Position numbers and translations under genes: made by a program. Below are positions 28,224-37,155 of a stretch of 64,000 bases of DNA, one piece after another (positions within the stretch are counted from its first letter, which is position 1; each line of letters begins with the position of its first letter). The stretch comes from Halomarina litorea (GTDB lineage Archaea; Halobacteriota; Halobacteria; Halobacteriales; Haloarculaceae): contig NZ_CP100448.1 of NCBI RefSeq assembly GCF_024227715.1, positions 2,873,655-2,937,654 on the forward strand. The letters run 5' to 3'. The notes under the pieces are model-generated. The model did not search any database, was not told where the DNA came from, and saw only the letters and a list, made by a program, of their open reading frames with translations.

Positions 28224-29537
28224 ATGAGCGGTTCCCGCGATAGCCTGTTCTACAAAGTCGGCAAGGCCCTCGCCGAGGCGGAGCGCGAGATGGAGGGCCG
28301 GTCGGGCTCCGGGTCGGGCGCACGAAACCGCCCCTCCTCGTCGGGCGCGGTCTCCCGCCCGCAACCCGGGTCCGGCGGCACCGGCATCGGTCCCGACTAC
28401 GACGATGGGGGCGACCGCCCCACGCCGCGGTGGAGTCGCGCGCTCCTCGGCGTCGCCGGTCTCGTCGCCGTCGTCGGTCTGCTTGGATTCCTCCCCCTCT
28501 CGCCCGCCGTCCTCGTCGGGACAGTCCTCTTCCTCGTCGGACTGGCCGCGCTGCTCGACAGCATCGAGATCGTACAGGCCTACGAGAAGCGCGCGCTGAC
28601 GGTGTTCGGCGCGAACCAGGGGCTCCTCTCGCCCGGCCTGCACTTCGTCCCGCCGTTCGTCTCGCGGACCTACCAGTTCGACATGCGCACGGAGACGATG
28701 GACGTGCCCCGGCAGGAGGCCATCACGCGGGACAACTCGCCGGTCACCGCCGACGCCGTCGTCTACATCCGCGTCGTGGACGCCGAGAAGGCGTTCCTCG
28801 GCGTGGACAACTACCGCCGCGCGACGTCCTACCTCGCCCAGACCAGCCTCCGTGCCGTCCTCGGCGACATGGAACTCGACGAGACGCTCTCGCGGCGCGA
28901 CGAGATCAACCGCCGCATTCGCGAGGAACTCGACGGCCCGACCGACGAGTGGGGCGTCCGCGTCGAGGCGGTCGAGGTCCGCGAGGTCAAACCCAGCCGC
29001 GAGGTGGAGAGCGCGATGGAACAGCAGACGTCGGCCGAGCGCCGTCGCCGCGCCATGATTCTGGAGGCGCAGGGTGAACGTCGCAGCGCCGTCGAGTCCG
29101 CCGAGGGGGCCAAGCAGTCGAACATCATCCGCGCGCAGGGCGAGAAGCAGAGCCAGATCCTCGAAGCGCAGGGGGACGCCATCTCGACGGTCCTGCGCGC
29201 CCGCGCGGCGGAGTCGATGGGCGAGCGCGCCATCATCGAGAAGGGCATGGAGACGCTGGCGGAGATCGGCCAGTCGCCCTCCACGACGTTCGTGATTCCG
29301 CAGGAACTCACCTCGCTGGTGGGTCGCTACGGCAAGCACCTCTCGGGGAGCGACGTGAGGCGCGAGGGCCGGTCACTGGAGGGCCAGCGCTTCGACGCGG
29401 AGACCCGCGAGATGCTCGGACTCGACGACATCGCCGAAATCCTCGGGGAGATAGAGGACGTGGGCGGGGAGCAGCGGCGTGCGACGACCATCGAAATCGC
29501 CGACCGCGAGGCCGAACCCGAACCGGACGCGGAGTGA
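28224..29537 (+). CDS. SPFH/band-7 (stomatin-like) membrane protein
   Basis: A 437-aa protein. Residues 1-70 are a Gly/Ser/Arg-rich cytosolic tail, then a double hydrophobic hairpin (ALLGVAGLVAVVGLLGFL and VLVGTVLFLVGLAALL), then the SPFH domain with IVQAYEKRALTVFG, the proline-rich GLHFVPPFV, MDVPRQEAITRDN and ATSYLAQTSLRAVLGDMELDE. A long helical coiled coil (EQQTSAERRRRAMILEAQG onward) follows. Such proteins form oligomeric membrane scaffolds, often with NfeD-type proteases, which are not seen here. The TATA box selects this start. Confidence 0.92.
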   Translation: MSGSRDSLFYKVGKALAEAEREMEGRSGSGSGARNRPSSSGAVSRPQPGSGGTGIGPDYDDGGDRPTPRWSRALLGVAGLVAVVGLLGFLPLSPAVLVGTVLFLVGLAALLDSIEIVQAYEKRALTVFGANQGLLSPGLHFVPPFVSRTYQFDMRTETMDVPRQEAITRDNSPVTADAVVYIRVVDAEKAFLGVDNYRRATSYLAQTSLRAVLGDMELDETLSRRDEINRRIREELDGPTDEWGVRVEAVEVREVKPSREVESAMEQQTSAERRRRAMILEAQGERRSAVESAEGAKQSNIIRAQGEKQSQILEAQGDAISTVLRARAAESMGERAIIEKGMETLAEIGQSPSTTFVIPQELTSLVGRYGKHLSGSDVRREGRSLEGQRFDAETREMLGLDDIAEILGEIEDVGGEQRRATTIEIADREAEPEPDAE

Positions 29538-29579
29538 GGCAGGGGCTACGGTTTTCCCGCTGGTGGGAGTTGCGGACCC

Positions 29580-30032
29580 ATGGGCGACTCCGACCACGAC
29601 GGCGAGAGCGTGATGGCCGACGGCGAGGAACCGTTCGACGCCGACGAACACCGGCGAATCGCCGTCGACTTCGACAGGACGCTGACGGCGGGCGAGGACT
29701 CCTACATCACCGAGGACCCCGAGGACCCGGACGAGGAGATGGTCGAGTGGGTGAACTACCAGTACCGGCAGGGCCACACCATCATCGTCTGGACGGCCCG
29801 CCCGTGGGAGGCCGCACAGGAGACGGTCGCCCGCCTCACCGAGTGGGGCGTCGACTGGCACGGTCTTCGCATGGAGAAGGGTCACGCCGACGTGTACGTC
29901 GACGACAAGGGCACCATGCCGAGCGAGGAACTCACCAAGGAGGGGTTCGACGGCGACGGCGAACTCGACGACGGCGAGGGGAAAGTCGACAAGGACAAGG
30001 ACGGCGACCCGGACGACGCGGGGACGCAGTAG
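29580..30032 (+). CDS. HAD-like hydrolase with acidic DxDxDG tail
   Basis: A 150-aa protein. After an acidic lead it has the HAD nucleophile motif VDFDRTLT (about residues 29-36), motif II in IIVWTARPWE, and a Lys in MEKGHADVYVDDKG, giving a small HAD phosphatase-like domain without cap, similar to those near sugar and phage genes. The last 30 residues are nearly all Asp, Gly, Glu and Lys, with DGDGELDDGE and DKDKDGDPDD, which look like EF-hand or dockerin-type calcium loops. The substrate is unknown. Confidence 0.75.
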   Translation: MGDSDHDGESVMADGEEPFDADEHRRIAVDFDRTLTAGEDSYITEDPEDPDEEMVEWVNYQYRQGHTIIVWTARPWEAAQETVARLTEWGVDWHGLRMEKGHADVYVDDKGTMPSEELTKEGFDGDGELDDGEGKVDKDKDGDPDDAGTQ

Positions 30033-30078
30033 GCGACCCGCTCGCAGTGGACGACGGACCCGACGGTCGGTGGCCCGC

Positions 30079-31188
30079 TCAGGTCGCCGCGCGCACGACG
30101 CGGGCGAACGCCTCGCGGAACTGGCGGGTCTTTCCCTCCTCGGAGTAGGGGTCGCTGGCCGCGCGACTCGCCCGCGAGAGTTCCTCACGGCGGTCGAGCG
30201 GGGCGTCGAAGTACTCACAGACCGCGTCCGCGAGCGCCCGCGGTGTCGGTGGGACGACGAGTGCGTCGTCGACGTTCGCGACCGCGGACCGGGCACCCGT
30301 CGTCTCGGTGACGACGGCGGGGAGGCCCGCCCGCATCGCCTCGACGACGCTCACGCCGAACGCCTCGATGTGGGCGGGGTGGACGTACAGCGACGCTCCC
30401 ACGAAGGCGTCGGCCAGCGACTCGACGTAGCCCCGGAGGGTGACGCCCGCCGTCTCGGTGTACGCGGCGGGGTGGCCCGGCCCGACGATGTGGAGTTCGG
30501 CTCCCGGGTGCCGGTCGCGGACGCGGGGCCACGCCTCCACGAGTAGTTCGACGCCCTTGTGGTCGCGCCACGCTCCGACCATCACCGCGACGGGCGCGTC
30601 GAGTTCGGGAGTCTCCTCGGCGAGCGACACGAACGGTCCGGGCTGGATGTACGGCGGGGCCACCCCGAGAGGGAACTCCGGGCCGACGACCGCCCGGAGG
30701 CGGTCGCGGGCGAACTCGGAGACGGCGATGGCCCCGTCGCAGTAGTGCCGGCAGATACGCTGGAGGACGGCGGTGTCGACGCGGGCGTTCCCCCGACGCT
30801 TCGTCGCCCGGAGGCGCGCGTCGTCCGGGCGCGGGACGTAGGTGTGGCCGAGCAAGCGGTCGGAGGCGGCGAGGTGGACGACGGTCGCGTCCGGGTAGCG
30901 CCGCTTGATGGCGGGCGCGGCGTAGAGGACCGCGTCGTTCTCGGTGATGTAGACGTCGCGCTCGGGGAGGGCGGCGACCGCCCCGGAGACGACGTCCGTG
31001 AGGAACGTCTCGCGGACGGGGGTGGGGAGCGACCGGAAGGTCACGACGTGGTCGTCGGCCCCCACGGCGTCGGCGAACCCACGGTGGGCGGGATGGCCGT
31101 AGTCGCACCGACGGCGCTGGGTCGGACCGTGGCCGGTCGAGGGGTAGACCATGCCGACCGTCCGGTTCGTCGGGTCTCGGGCGGGCAT
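30079..31188 (-). CDS. Family 4-type glycosyltransferase
   Basis: A 369-aa GT-B enzyme. The C-terminal half has AVMVGAWRDHKGVELLVEAW, ELHIVGPGHP, ADAFVGASLYVHPAHIEAFGVSVVEAMRAGLPAVVT, which holds the E-x7-E nucleotide-sugar motif. The N-terminal acceptor domain (MVYPSTGHGPTQRRRC) is divergent. It should transfer a sugar from an NDP-sugar to an unknown acceptor at the inner membrane face. No sugar genes are next to it, though a polyprenyl-sugar cluster lies at 58251-63180. Confidence 0.88.
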   Translation of the reverse strand: MPARDPTNRTVGMVYPSTGHGPTQRRRCDYGHPAHRGFADAVGADDHVVTFRSLPTPVRETFLTDVVSGAVAALPERDVYITENDAVLYAAPAIKRRYPDATVVHLAASDRLLGHTYVPRPDDARLRATKRRGNARVDTAVLQRICRHYCDGAIAVSEFARDRLRAVVGPEFPLGVAPPYIQPGPFVSLAEETPELDAPVAVMVGAWRDHKGVELLVEAWPRVRDRHPGAELHIVGPGHPAAYTETAGVTLRGYVESLADAFVGASLYVHPAHIEAFGVSVVEAMRAGLPAVVTETTGARSAVANVDDALVVPPTPRALADAVCEYFDAPLDRREELSRASRAASDPYSEEGKTRQFREAFARVVRAAT

Positions 31189-31263
31189 CGACTTTCAGGA
31201 GTGCGGGAGGCGGGATAAGGGGTGGGGGCCGCGTCGGGCCGGGCGCGTGGGATGCGGGCGCCC

Positions 31264-32343
31264 TCAGAACCCGCCGAGGGCCATCAGGAACAGCGCGACC
31301 GAGATGACGGCGAAGAGGACGCCGACGAAGTTCTTGATGGTGCTCGTGTCGAGTGCGTTCGAGACGTAGGGGGCGATCTGGCCGCCGAGGACCGTCGCCG
31401 GGACGGTGAACACGACCATGTTCCACGGCGTCGACGCCAGCGAGAGCGCGTGGCCACCGACGAGGCCGCCGCCGAAGACGTGGACCAGCGACGCGAGGAT
31501 GGCCGTGAGCGCGACGACGATGTGGTTCGTCCCGATGGCGACGCGGACGGGCACCTTCGTGTTCAGCATCGAGATGATGCCGAGTTCGCCGATACCGAAG
31601 CCGGCGAGTCCCTGGAACGTCCCGCCGATGCTGTAGTTGGCGAACCGGCGCAGATAGCCCACGCGGTCGTACTGGTAGTCGTCGCCGTCGCGGTCGACCC
31701 GGGTGACGGTCCCGTCGTCGTCGGTGCGGACGCCCGCTGGACCGAGTTTGTCGGCGTCGTTCGGCAGGGCGGCCCCGCCGTCGGCGGCGACGGCGTCGGC
31801 GTCGTCGGATTCGCTCGACCCGTCGTGGTCGAGGTCGATCTTGAACAGGAGGAACGCCGCCGACAGGAGGGCGACGCCCAGCAGCGTGTGGAACACCACC
31901 TCGGGGATGACGAACGAGAGCAGCGCTCCTGCGACGACGAACGGAATCGACCCACCGACGAGCGACAGCGCCAGTCGGCGGTCGACGAGACCGTACTGGA
32001 TGAACGCGATGGAGGAGCTCGACAGGCCGAACGCCTCGCTGATGAGCCCCACCTTCACGATGGTCTCGGGGGTGAGTGGCTGGGCGAACAGCGGGTAGAT
32101 GAAGATGAGGAAGGGAACGAAGATTGCCGACCCGCTAATGCCGACGGTGTTGACGATGGTCGCCCCGGCGAGGAACGCGGGGAAGAGCCACCAGTAGTTC
32201 AGCCAGTAATCCGCTCCCGTCTCCGCGGGCGTCGGTGCCGCGAAGAACACGCTCGCGACGAACAGGACGGGCGCGAGGCCGACGAGCAGGTGCTGGTGCT
32301 TCAGTAACGTCTTCTGGATGTGACTGTAGCGGTGAGAACTCAT
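31264..32343 (-). CDS. TSUP (TauE/SafE) family permease
   Basis: The 359-aa membrane protein has about eight hydrophobic segments in two halves separated by a cytosolic acidic loop (residues about 165-215, with GSSESDDADAVAADGGAAL). Each half carries the repeat signature (TVGISGSAIFVPFLIFI and GGTFQGLAGFGIGELGIIS). The family exports sulfite, sulfonates or related anions or takes up sulfur compounds; the substrate here is unknown. The start is the ATG at 32343, before a 313-nt gap to uvrB. Confidence 0.87.
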   Translation of the reverse strand: MSSHRYSHIQKTLLKHQHLLVGLAPVLFVASVFFAAPTPAETGADYWLNYWWLFPAFLAGATIVNTVGISGSAIFVPFLIFIYPLFAQPLTPETIVKVGLISEAFGLSSSSIAFIQYGLVDRRLALSLVGGSIPFVVAGALLSFVIPEVVFHTLLGVALLSAAFLLFKIDLDHDGSSESDDADAVAADGGAALPNDADKLGPAGVRTDDDGTVTRVDRDGDDYQYDRVGYLRRFANYSIGGTFQGLAGFGIGELGIISMLNTKVPVRVAIGTNHIVVALTAILASLVHVFGGGLVGGHALSLASTPWNMVVFTVPATVLGGQIAPYVSNALDTSTIKNFVGVLFAVISVALFLMALGGF

Positions 32344-32656
32344 GGTGTGTCGTGTGTCTCAGAGACTCTCTGCTCCGGTCGTCCGGAGCGAAGCGACTGA
32401 CCCGGCGCACGCCCACTCCGACCCCCCGGCGGCGACCGGGAACGGGGAACGCATACGGCACGAGAAGCGACGGCGGCCCGGACACTTGACGGGGCGACCG
32501 CCAACGAGTGTGGGGTCGCCCGCGCGTCCGGCGCACTCGGCCGCCGAGTCGCGGGTCACGGTGTCCGCCCAGTAGCGGCGACTGCCGGAAAGGGATTGGC
32601 CTTCAGGACACGTCTGCGGGCCTGAACACGGATTATCGACCGTGAGGGTTGCGCGG
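32344..32656. other. 313-nt intergenic gap between uvrB end and TSUP start
   Basis: The gap shows one perfect 6-bp hairpin, GCTCCG-GTCGTC-CGGAGC, at 32372-32389, about 30-45 nt upstream of the TSUP start, where it could be in a leader. No TATA box, RNA gene or convincing short reading frame was found. Confidence 0.5.
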
Positions 32657-34711
32657 TCAGAACTCCTCGGCGGGGGCCGGGACCCCCTCCTCGGCGGCGT
32701 CGAGTTCGTACGCCTCGCGGACCGCCCGCATCCGGTCGCGGATGTCGGCGGCGAGTTCGAACTCCAGGTTGGCGGCGGCCTCCTCCATTCGTTCGCGGAG
32801 GTCCTCGACGTACTGTTCTGCCTCCTCCGCGGAGTCGGGTTCGACGCCCGCGACGCCCCCGGTGTCCGTCTTGCTCCCCGGCAGGTTCGTCTCGCCGACT
32901 TCCTTCTCGATGGTCGTCGGCGTGAGGCCGTGTTCCTCGTTGAACGCCTGCTGAATCTCGCGACGACGGTTCGTCTCGTCGATGGCCGCCCGCATGGCGT
33001 CGGTGGTCTCGTCGGCGTAGAGAACGACCTCGCCGTTGACGTTCCGGGCCGCCCGGCCCATCGTCTGGACGAGGGTGGTCTCGCTCCTGAGGAACCCCTG
33101 CTGGTCGGCGTCGAGGATGGCGACGAGGCTCACCTCCGGGATGTCCAGTCCCTCGCGCAGGAGGTTGATGCCGACGAGGACGTCGAACTCTCCCAGCCTG
33201 AGGCCCCGGACGAGTTCGTGGCGTTCGAGCGTGTCCGTCTCGTCGTGCATGTACTCGACGGCGACGCCCGCCTCCTCCAGGTACTCGGTGAGGTCCTCGG
33301 CCATGCGCTTGGTCAGCGTCGTCACCAGCACGCGCTCGTCGCGCTCGATGCGCCCGTCGATGCGGTCCATCAGGTCGTCTATCTGCCCCTCGGCGGGCGA
33401 GATTTCGACGGCCGGGTCCACGAGGTGGGTGGGCCGGACGATCTGTTCGACGACCTGCTCGGAGTGCTCGCGCTCGTAGTCGCCGGGCGTCGCGCTCACG
33501 TAGAGCACGTCGTTGGTCTTCTCGACGAACTCCTCGAAGGTGAGCGGGCGGTTGTCGTACGCGGTCGGTAATCGAAAGCCGTTCCCGACGAGCGAGTCCT
33601 TCCGGGACTTGTCGCCGGCGAACTGGCCCGTTATCTGAGGGATGGTGACGTGCGACTCGTCGATGACCGTGAGGAAGTCCTCGGGGAAGTAGTCGAGGAG
33701 GGTGTAGGGGGCGTCCCCCGGTTCGCGGTCCGAGAGGTGGACCGAGTAGTTCTCGATGCCCGAACAGTAGCCCGTCTCGCGCATCATCTCGAGGTCGAAG
33801 GTGGTGCGTTCCTCGATGCGCTGGGCGGCCACGAGATCCCCCTGTCGCTCGAAGTACGACACCCGGTCGTGCATCAGGTCCTCGATCTCCTCGATGGCGT
33901 TCTCCAGACGCCCTTCGGGGATGGAGTAGTGCTCCGCCGGGTGGACGAGGACGGCCCCCTGTTCACCCTTCGACTCGCCTTCGAGGACGTCGACCTTCTG
34001 CATCCGGTCGATCTCGTCGCCCCAGAACTCGATGCGGACGGCGTAGCGACCGTACATCGGGAACACCTCGACGGTGTCGCCCCGGACGCGGAAGGTACCC
34101 TGCGTGAAGTCCACGTCGTTGCGCTCGTAGTTCAGGTCCACGAGCCCCTTCAGCAACTCGTCGCGGTCCATCTGCTGGCCCGTCTCCAGTCGCATCGCCA
34201 TGTCGACGTAGTTACGCGGGTCACCGAGGCCGTAGATGGCCGACACCGAGGCGACGACGATGACGTCGTCGCGGGTGAGCAGCGAGCGAGTGGCGGAGTG
34301 TCGGAGCCGGTCTATCTCGTCGTTGATGGAGGCGTCCTTGTCGATGTAGGTGTCCGACTGCTCGACGTACGCCTCGGGCTGGTAGTAGTCGTAGTACGAG
34401 ACGAAGTACTCCACCGCGTTGTCCGGGAAGAGGTTGCGGAACTCGTCGTACAGTTGGGCCGCGAGGGTCTTGTTGTGCGCGAGGACGAGCGTCGGCTGCT
34501 GTATCTCCTCGACGGTCCACGAGACAGTGTTGGTCTTGCCCGACCCCGTCACCCCGAGCAGGGTCTGTTCTCCCATCCCCTCGCGGTAGCCGCGGGCCAG
34601 TTGCTCGATGGCCTCCGGCTGGTCGCCGGCGGGGTCGAACGGCGCGTCGACCCGGAACGGCCGGTCGAGTCCGGGGCGGTCCGGCGAGAGCGGAGAGCCT
34701 GCGTCACTCAT
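32657..34711 (-). CDS. uvrB: Excinuclease ABC subunit B
   Basis: The 684-aa damage-verifying helicase of bacterial-type excision repair. It shows Walker [12 protein letters not shown], the beta-hairpin region [20 protein letters not shown] that clamps one strand, helicase motifs including [26 protein letters not shown] and QTMGRAARN, and a final UVR motif ([24 protein letters not shown]) for UvrC contact. ATG 34711 is chosen because UvrB similarity begins with [17 protein letters not shown] shortly after; a frame to 34807 lacks support. It is separate from uvrC in this genome and uvrA is not in the window. Confidence 0.97.
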   Translation of the reverse strand: MSDAGSPLSPDRPGLDRPFRVDAPFDPAGDQPEAIEQLARGYREGMGEQTLLGVTGSGKTNTVSWTVEEIQQPTLVLAHNKTLAAQLYDEFRNLFPDNAVEYFVSYYDYYQPEAYVEQSDTYIDKDASINDEIDRLRHSATRSLLTRDDVIVVASVSAIYGLGDPRNYVDMAMRLETGQQMDRDELLKGLVDLNYERNDVDFTQGTFRVRGDTVEVFPMYGRYAVRIEFWGDEIDRMQKVDVLEGESKGEQGAVLVHPAEHYSIPEGRLENAIEEIEDLMHDRVSYFERQGDLVAAQRIEERTTFDLEMMRETGYCSGIENYSVHLSDREPGDAPYTLLDYFPEDFLTVIDESHVTIPQITGQFAGDKSRKDSLVGNGFRLPTAYDNRPLTFEEFVEKTNDVLYVSATPGDYEREHSEQVVEQIVRPTHLVDPAVEISPAEGQIDDLMDRIDGRIERDERVLVTTLTKRMAEDLTEYLEEAGVAVEYMHDETDTLERHELVRGLRLGEFDVLVGINLLREGLDIPEVSLVAILDADQQGFLRSETTLVQTMGRAARNVNGEVVLYADETTDAMRAAIDETNRRREIQQAFNEEHGLTPTTIEKEVGETNLPGSKTDTGGVAGVEPDSAEEAEQYVEDLRERMEEAAANLEFELAADIRDRMRAVREAYELDAAEEGVPAPAEEF

Positions 34712-34838
34712 TGGTCGAACGTCGGGCCGGGCGTACTTCAGGCGCTCGCCTGCGGGGTGAAAGTGAACTCGTCGGGAGGGCTCCGGCACGGTTCGCGCCG
34801 ATGGCAAGGCGTTACTGTCACCGGCTCACACGCCCGGT

Positions 34839-36143
34839 ATGGCCCCCTCGTCGGACGAGGCCGACTACGCCGCCCGCGCCCGCGACCACCTCGGGTTCTC
34901 GCGGTGGTGGCTGGTCGTCGCCGCCATCCTCGCCATGGCCGCCATCAGCCCCTATCAGTACGTCTGGTCGTCCATCGAGGGACCGCTGGCCGAGGACCTC
35001 GGCGTCCCGCTCCCCCAGCTAGGCGTCGTCTTCACCCTGTTCGTAATCGTACAGGCGGGGTCGCAGTTCCCCGTCGGGTGGTGGCGCGACGAACACGGCC
35101 CGCGCGCCCTGACGGTCCTCTCGGCGTTGCTCGCCGGGGGCGCGTACTTCCTGCTGTCGTACGCCACCGAAATCTGGCACCTCTACGCGCTCTACTCGCT
35201 GGGCGCGGTGGGCGTCGGCATCGCCTACACCGTCGCCGTCAACACTGCCATCAAGTGGTTCCCCGACCGCCGCGGCCTCACGACCGGACTCGGCACGATG
35301 GCGTACGCGGGCGGGGCGGCGCTGGTCGTCCCGTACGTCCGGGCGAACGCCACCGTCGCCGCCTACTCCGACGTGTTGCGGACGATGGGCGTCGGCATCG
35401 GTCTCTGCATCCTCGTCGCCGCGTTCGTCCTCCGGGACCCGCCCGCCTCGTGGTACGACCGGGTGGCGACGGACGGCGGCGAGGGCGAGGCCGAGAATAC
35501 CGCGTCGGCGGGCCGGAACGTCGGCCCCCGGACGATGCTCCGGACGTGGCAGTTCTGGCTCATGTACGGGATGTTCGTCGCCGGGAGCGGTGCGGGCCTG
35601 ATGCTCACCGCGAAGATCGTCTCGTTCGCCGGCGCGATGGAGTTGACCGCGGTGACGGCGACGCTCTCGGCGACGCTCCTCCCCATCGCGGGCGGCGTCG
35701 GTCGGGTCGTGATGGGCGGCCTCTCCGACCGGACGAGCCGCCGGACGGCGCTGGTCGCCTCCTTCGGCCTCACGGGCCTCGGACTCCTCGCAGTCGTAGA
35801 GTTCAGCCGGGTCGGGCCGACCGTCGCCTTCCTCCTCTCGGTGGTCGTCGCCACGTTCTTCTGGAGCGCCCAGTACACCCTCTTTCCCAGCATCGTGGCG
35901 GACTACTACGGCGAGCAGCGCTCCTCGGCCAACTACGCGCTGCTCTACTCGGGGAAGATGTGGGGCGGCGTCTTCGGCGGGGCGGTCACCGGGTGGCTGG
36001 TGACGGTCGTGGGATGGCCCACGACGTTTCAGGTCGGGGCAACGCTGGCGCTCGTGGCGGGCGTGGCAGCGGTGGCGCTGCGCCCGCCGACGGTCGATGG
36101 CGTCGGCCACGCGTCGGAGACGGCGGTCGGGAGCGAGGACTAG
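34839..36143 (+). CDS. MFS transporter, oxalate/formate antiporter-like
   Basis: A 434-aa carrier with 12 predicted helices. It begins with a soluble 25-residue tail and WWLVVAAILAMAAISPYQYVW, then the MFS loop (GWWRDEHGPRALTVL), the OFA-like NTAIKWFPDRRGLTTGLGTMAYAGGAA, and a C-terminal half with GRVVMGGLSDRTSRRTALV. The FPDRRGLTTG signature is frequent in the OFA and monocarboxylate families, suggesting a small organic acid substrate, but no partner enzyme is adjacent. It is divergent from uvrB. Confidence 0.85.
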   Translation: MAPSSDEADYAARARDHLGFSRWWLVVAAILAMAAISPYQYVWSSIEGPLAEDLGVPLPQLGVVFTLFVIVQAGSQFPVGWWRDEHGPRALTVLSALLAGGAYFLLSYATEIWHLYALYSLGAVGVGIAYTVAVNTAIKWFPDRRGLTTGLGTMAYAGGAALVVPYVRANATVAAYSDVLRTMGVGIGLCILVAAFVLRDPPASWYDRVATDGGEGEAENTASAGRNVGPRTMLRTWQFWLMYGMFVAGSGAGLMLTAKIVSFAGAMELTAVTATLSATLLPIAGGVGRVVMGGLSDRTSRRTALVASFGLTGLGLLAVVEFSRVGPTVAFLLSVVVATFFWSAQYTLFPSIVADYYGEQRSSANYALLYSGKMWGGVFGGAVTGWLVTVVGWPTTFQVGATLALVAGVAAVALRPPTVDGVGHASETAVGSED

Positions 36144-36234
36144 CCCGTTCGAGACGGCCGGGTCGCGCGTCGTCGGCCCGACGCCCGAGTGGACGGACGG
36201 GGACCGACGTGACTCCGGTCGGCCCGACGGGGAC

Positions 36235-36726
36235 TCACGACGGGTCCAGCGGTTCGCTGACCAGCAGGTACACGTCCTCGCCGCGCGCCACCGGCTTCCG
36301 GTAGAGCACCCCGCGGTCGACGAGCCAGGCCACCGCGCCCCCCGCCGCCTCCGGCGAGCAACCCAGCGCCTCCGCGAGTTCGGTGACCGTGAGCAGGGGT
36401 ACCTCCTGGGACCGGAAGACGGCGAGGACGGTGTCGAGGGACAGCAATCGCCCCCGCTCCAGCGGTTCGCCCACCTTGTCGTCCCTGAACGGGAGTCCCG
36501 TCTGCTCTACGATGAAGAACCGGCGGCAGTCGGGGAGGTGGTGCGGGCCCGCAACGAACGGCCGGACCCCGCAGTACCGACACTCGTGGCTCAGCGCCAG
36601 GTCGTTTCCCGTGGTCTGAGTCGGCTGGTGGCGGGCACAGGTGACGCTGTGGTGCGGCCCTTCGCTGAACGGTCTCACGCCGCAGAACAGACAGCGGCTC
36701 CGGTAGTTGTACCCGCGTCGGACCAT
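36235..36726 (-). CDS. Duplicated CxxC-GPHH-C zinc motif protein with winged helix
   Basis: The 163-aa protein has two near-identical metal motifs: C12-x2-C15-GVRPF-x2-GPHH-x3-C30 and C49-x2-C52-GVRPF-x2-GPHH-x3-C67. Each offers three Cys and two His, enough for one zinc. The C-terminal 90 residues look like a winged helix (VPLLTVTELAEALGCSPEAAGGAVAWLVDRGVLYRKP). A DNA-binding regulator is likely, but I do not recognise a named family. An AATTATCAG-like sequence (leftward, about 36782-36790) lies upstream, and a short hairpin (CTCGC-TAGGAG-GCGAG, 36738-36753) near the start could be an operator. Confidence 0.7.
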   Translation of the reverse strand: MVRRGYNYRSRCLFCGVRPFSEGPHHSVTCARHQPTQTTGNDLALSHECRYCGVRPFVAGPHHLPDCRRFFIVEQTGLPFRDDKVGEPLERGRLLSLDTVLAVFRSQEVPLLTVTELAEALGCSPEAAGGAVAWLVDRGVLYRKPVARGEDVYLLVSEPLDPS

Positions 36727-36918
36727 GACACCATCACTCGCTAGGAGGCGAGCGTCGTGAATAACCGTTGTGTACTACTGCTGATAATTTCCCGACGGCG
36801 TGGTCGTCAGGCCTCCGAGCGTCCCCGATTCCCTCGGGAGGACCCGGGACCCGGTGGTGACGCCACTCGTCGAGAGAGAAGGTCGTGGGGCCAGGTCGGC
36901 CCCGGTCCGGGAGCGAGT

Positions 36919-37068
36919 TCAGACCGCGCGGCGCTCTTTCGCCTTCGGGCGGAGCTTGCTGTAGCCGCACTTGCGGCAGTGCTCGGCACGCTGGGGGTTG
37001 CGGGCGTTACAGCGCATACAGATCATCTTCGAGAGGATTCGCGCCTCCGCTTCGTCGAAACTGGCCAT
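36919..37068 (-). CDS. rpl40e: Large-subunit ribosomal protein eL40 (L40e)
   Basis: A 49-codon frame leftward from ATG 37068 encodes [18 protein letters not shown] and continues with [20 protein letters not shown] and a basic end. It has the four zinc Cys (C-x2-C, C-x2-C) of archaeal L40e and the right length of about 49 residues. A TATA box at 37091-37100 lies about 27 nt before the ATG, so the mRNA is leaderless. It is divergent from the enolase-like gene. Confidence 0.95.
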   Translation of the reverse strand: MASFDEAEARILSKMICMRCNARNPQRAEHCRKCGYSKLRPKAKERRAV

Positions 37069-37090
37069 GTCGGACCGTCAGGGCCCGCGC

Positions 37091-37100
37091 GGTTAAGGAT
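37091..37100 (-). promoter_or_regulatory. TATA box of rpl40e
   Basis: Read leftward ATCCTTAACC is centred about 27 nt before ATG 37068. Confidence 0.55.
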
Positions 37101-37123
37101 TGCGAGTCACCGAGCGGGCGCAC

Positions 37124-37132
37124 GAAATTAAG
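37124..37132 (+). promoter_or_regulatory. TATA box of the enolase-like gene
   Basis: GAAATTAAG lies about 28 nt before ATG 37156. Confidence 0.6.
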
Positions 37133-37155
37133 TGTGGTGGGTGCTAGCGCTCAGT

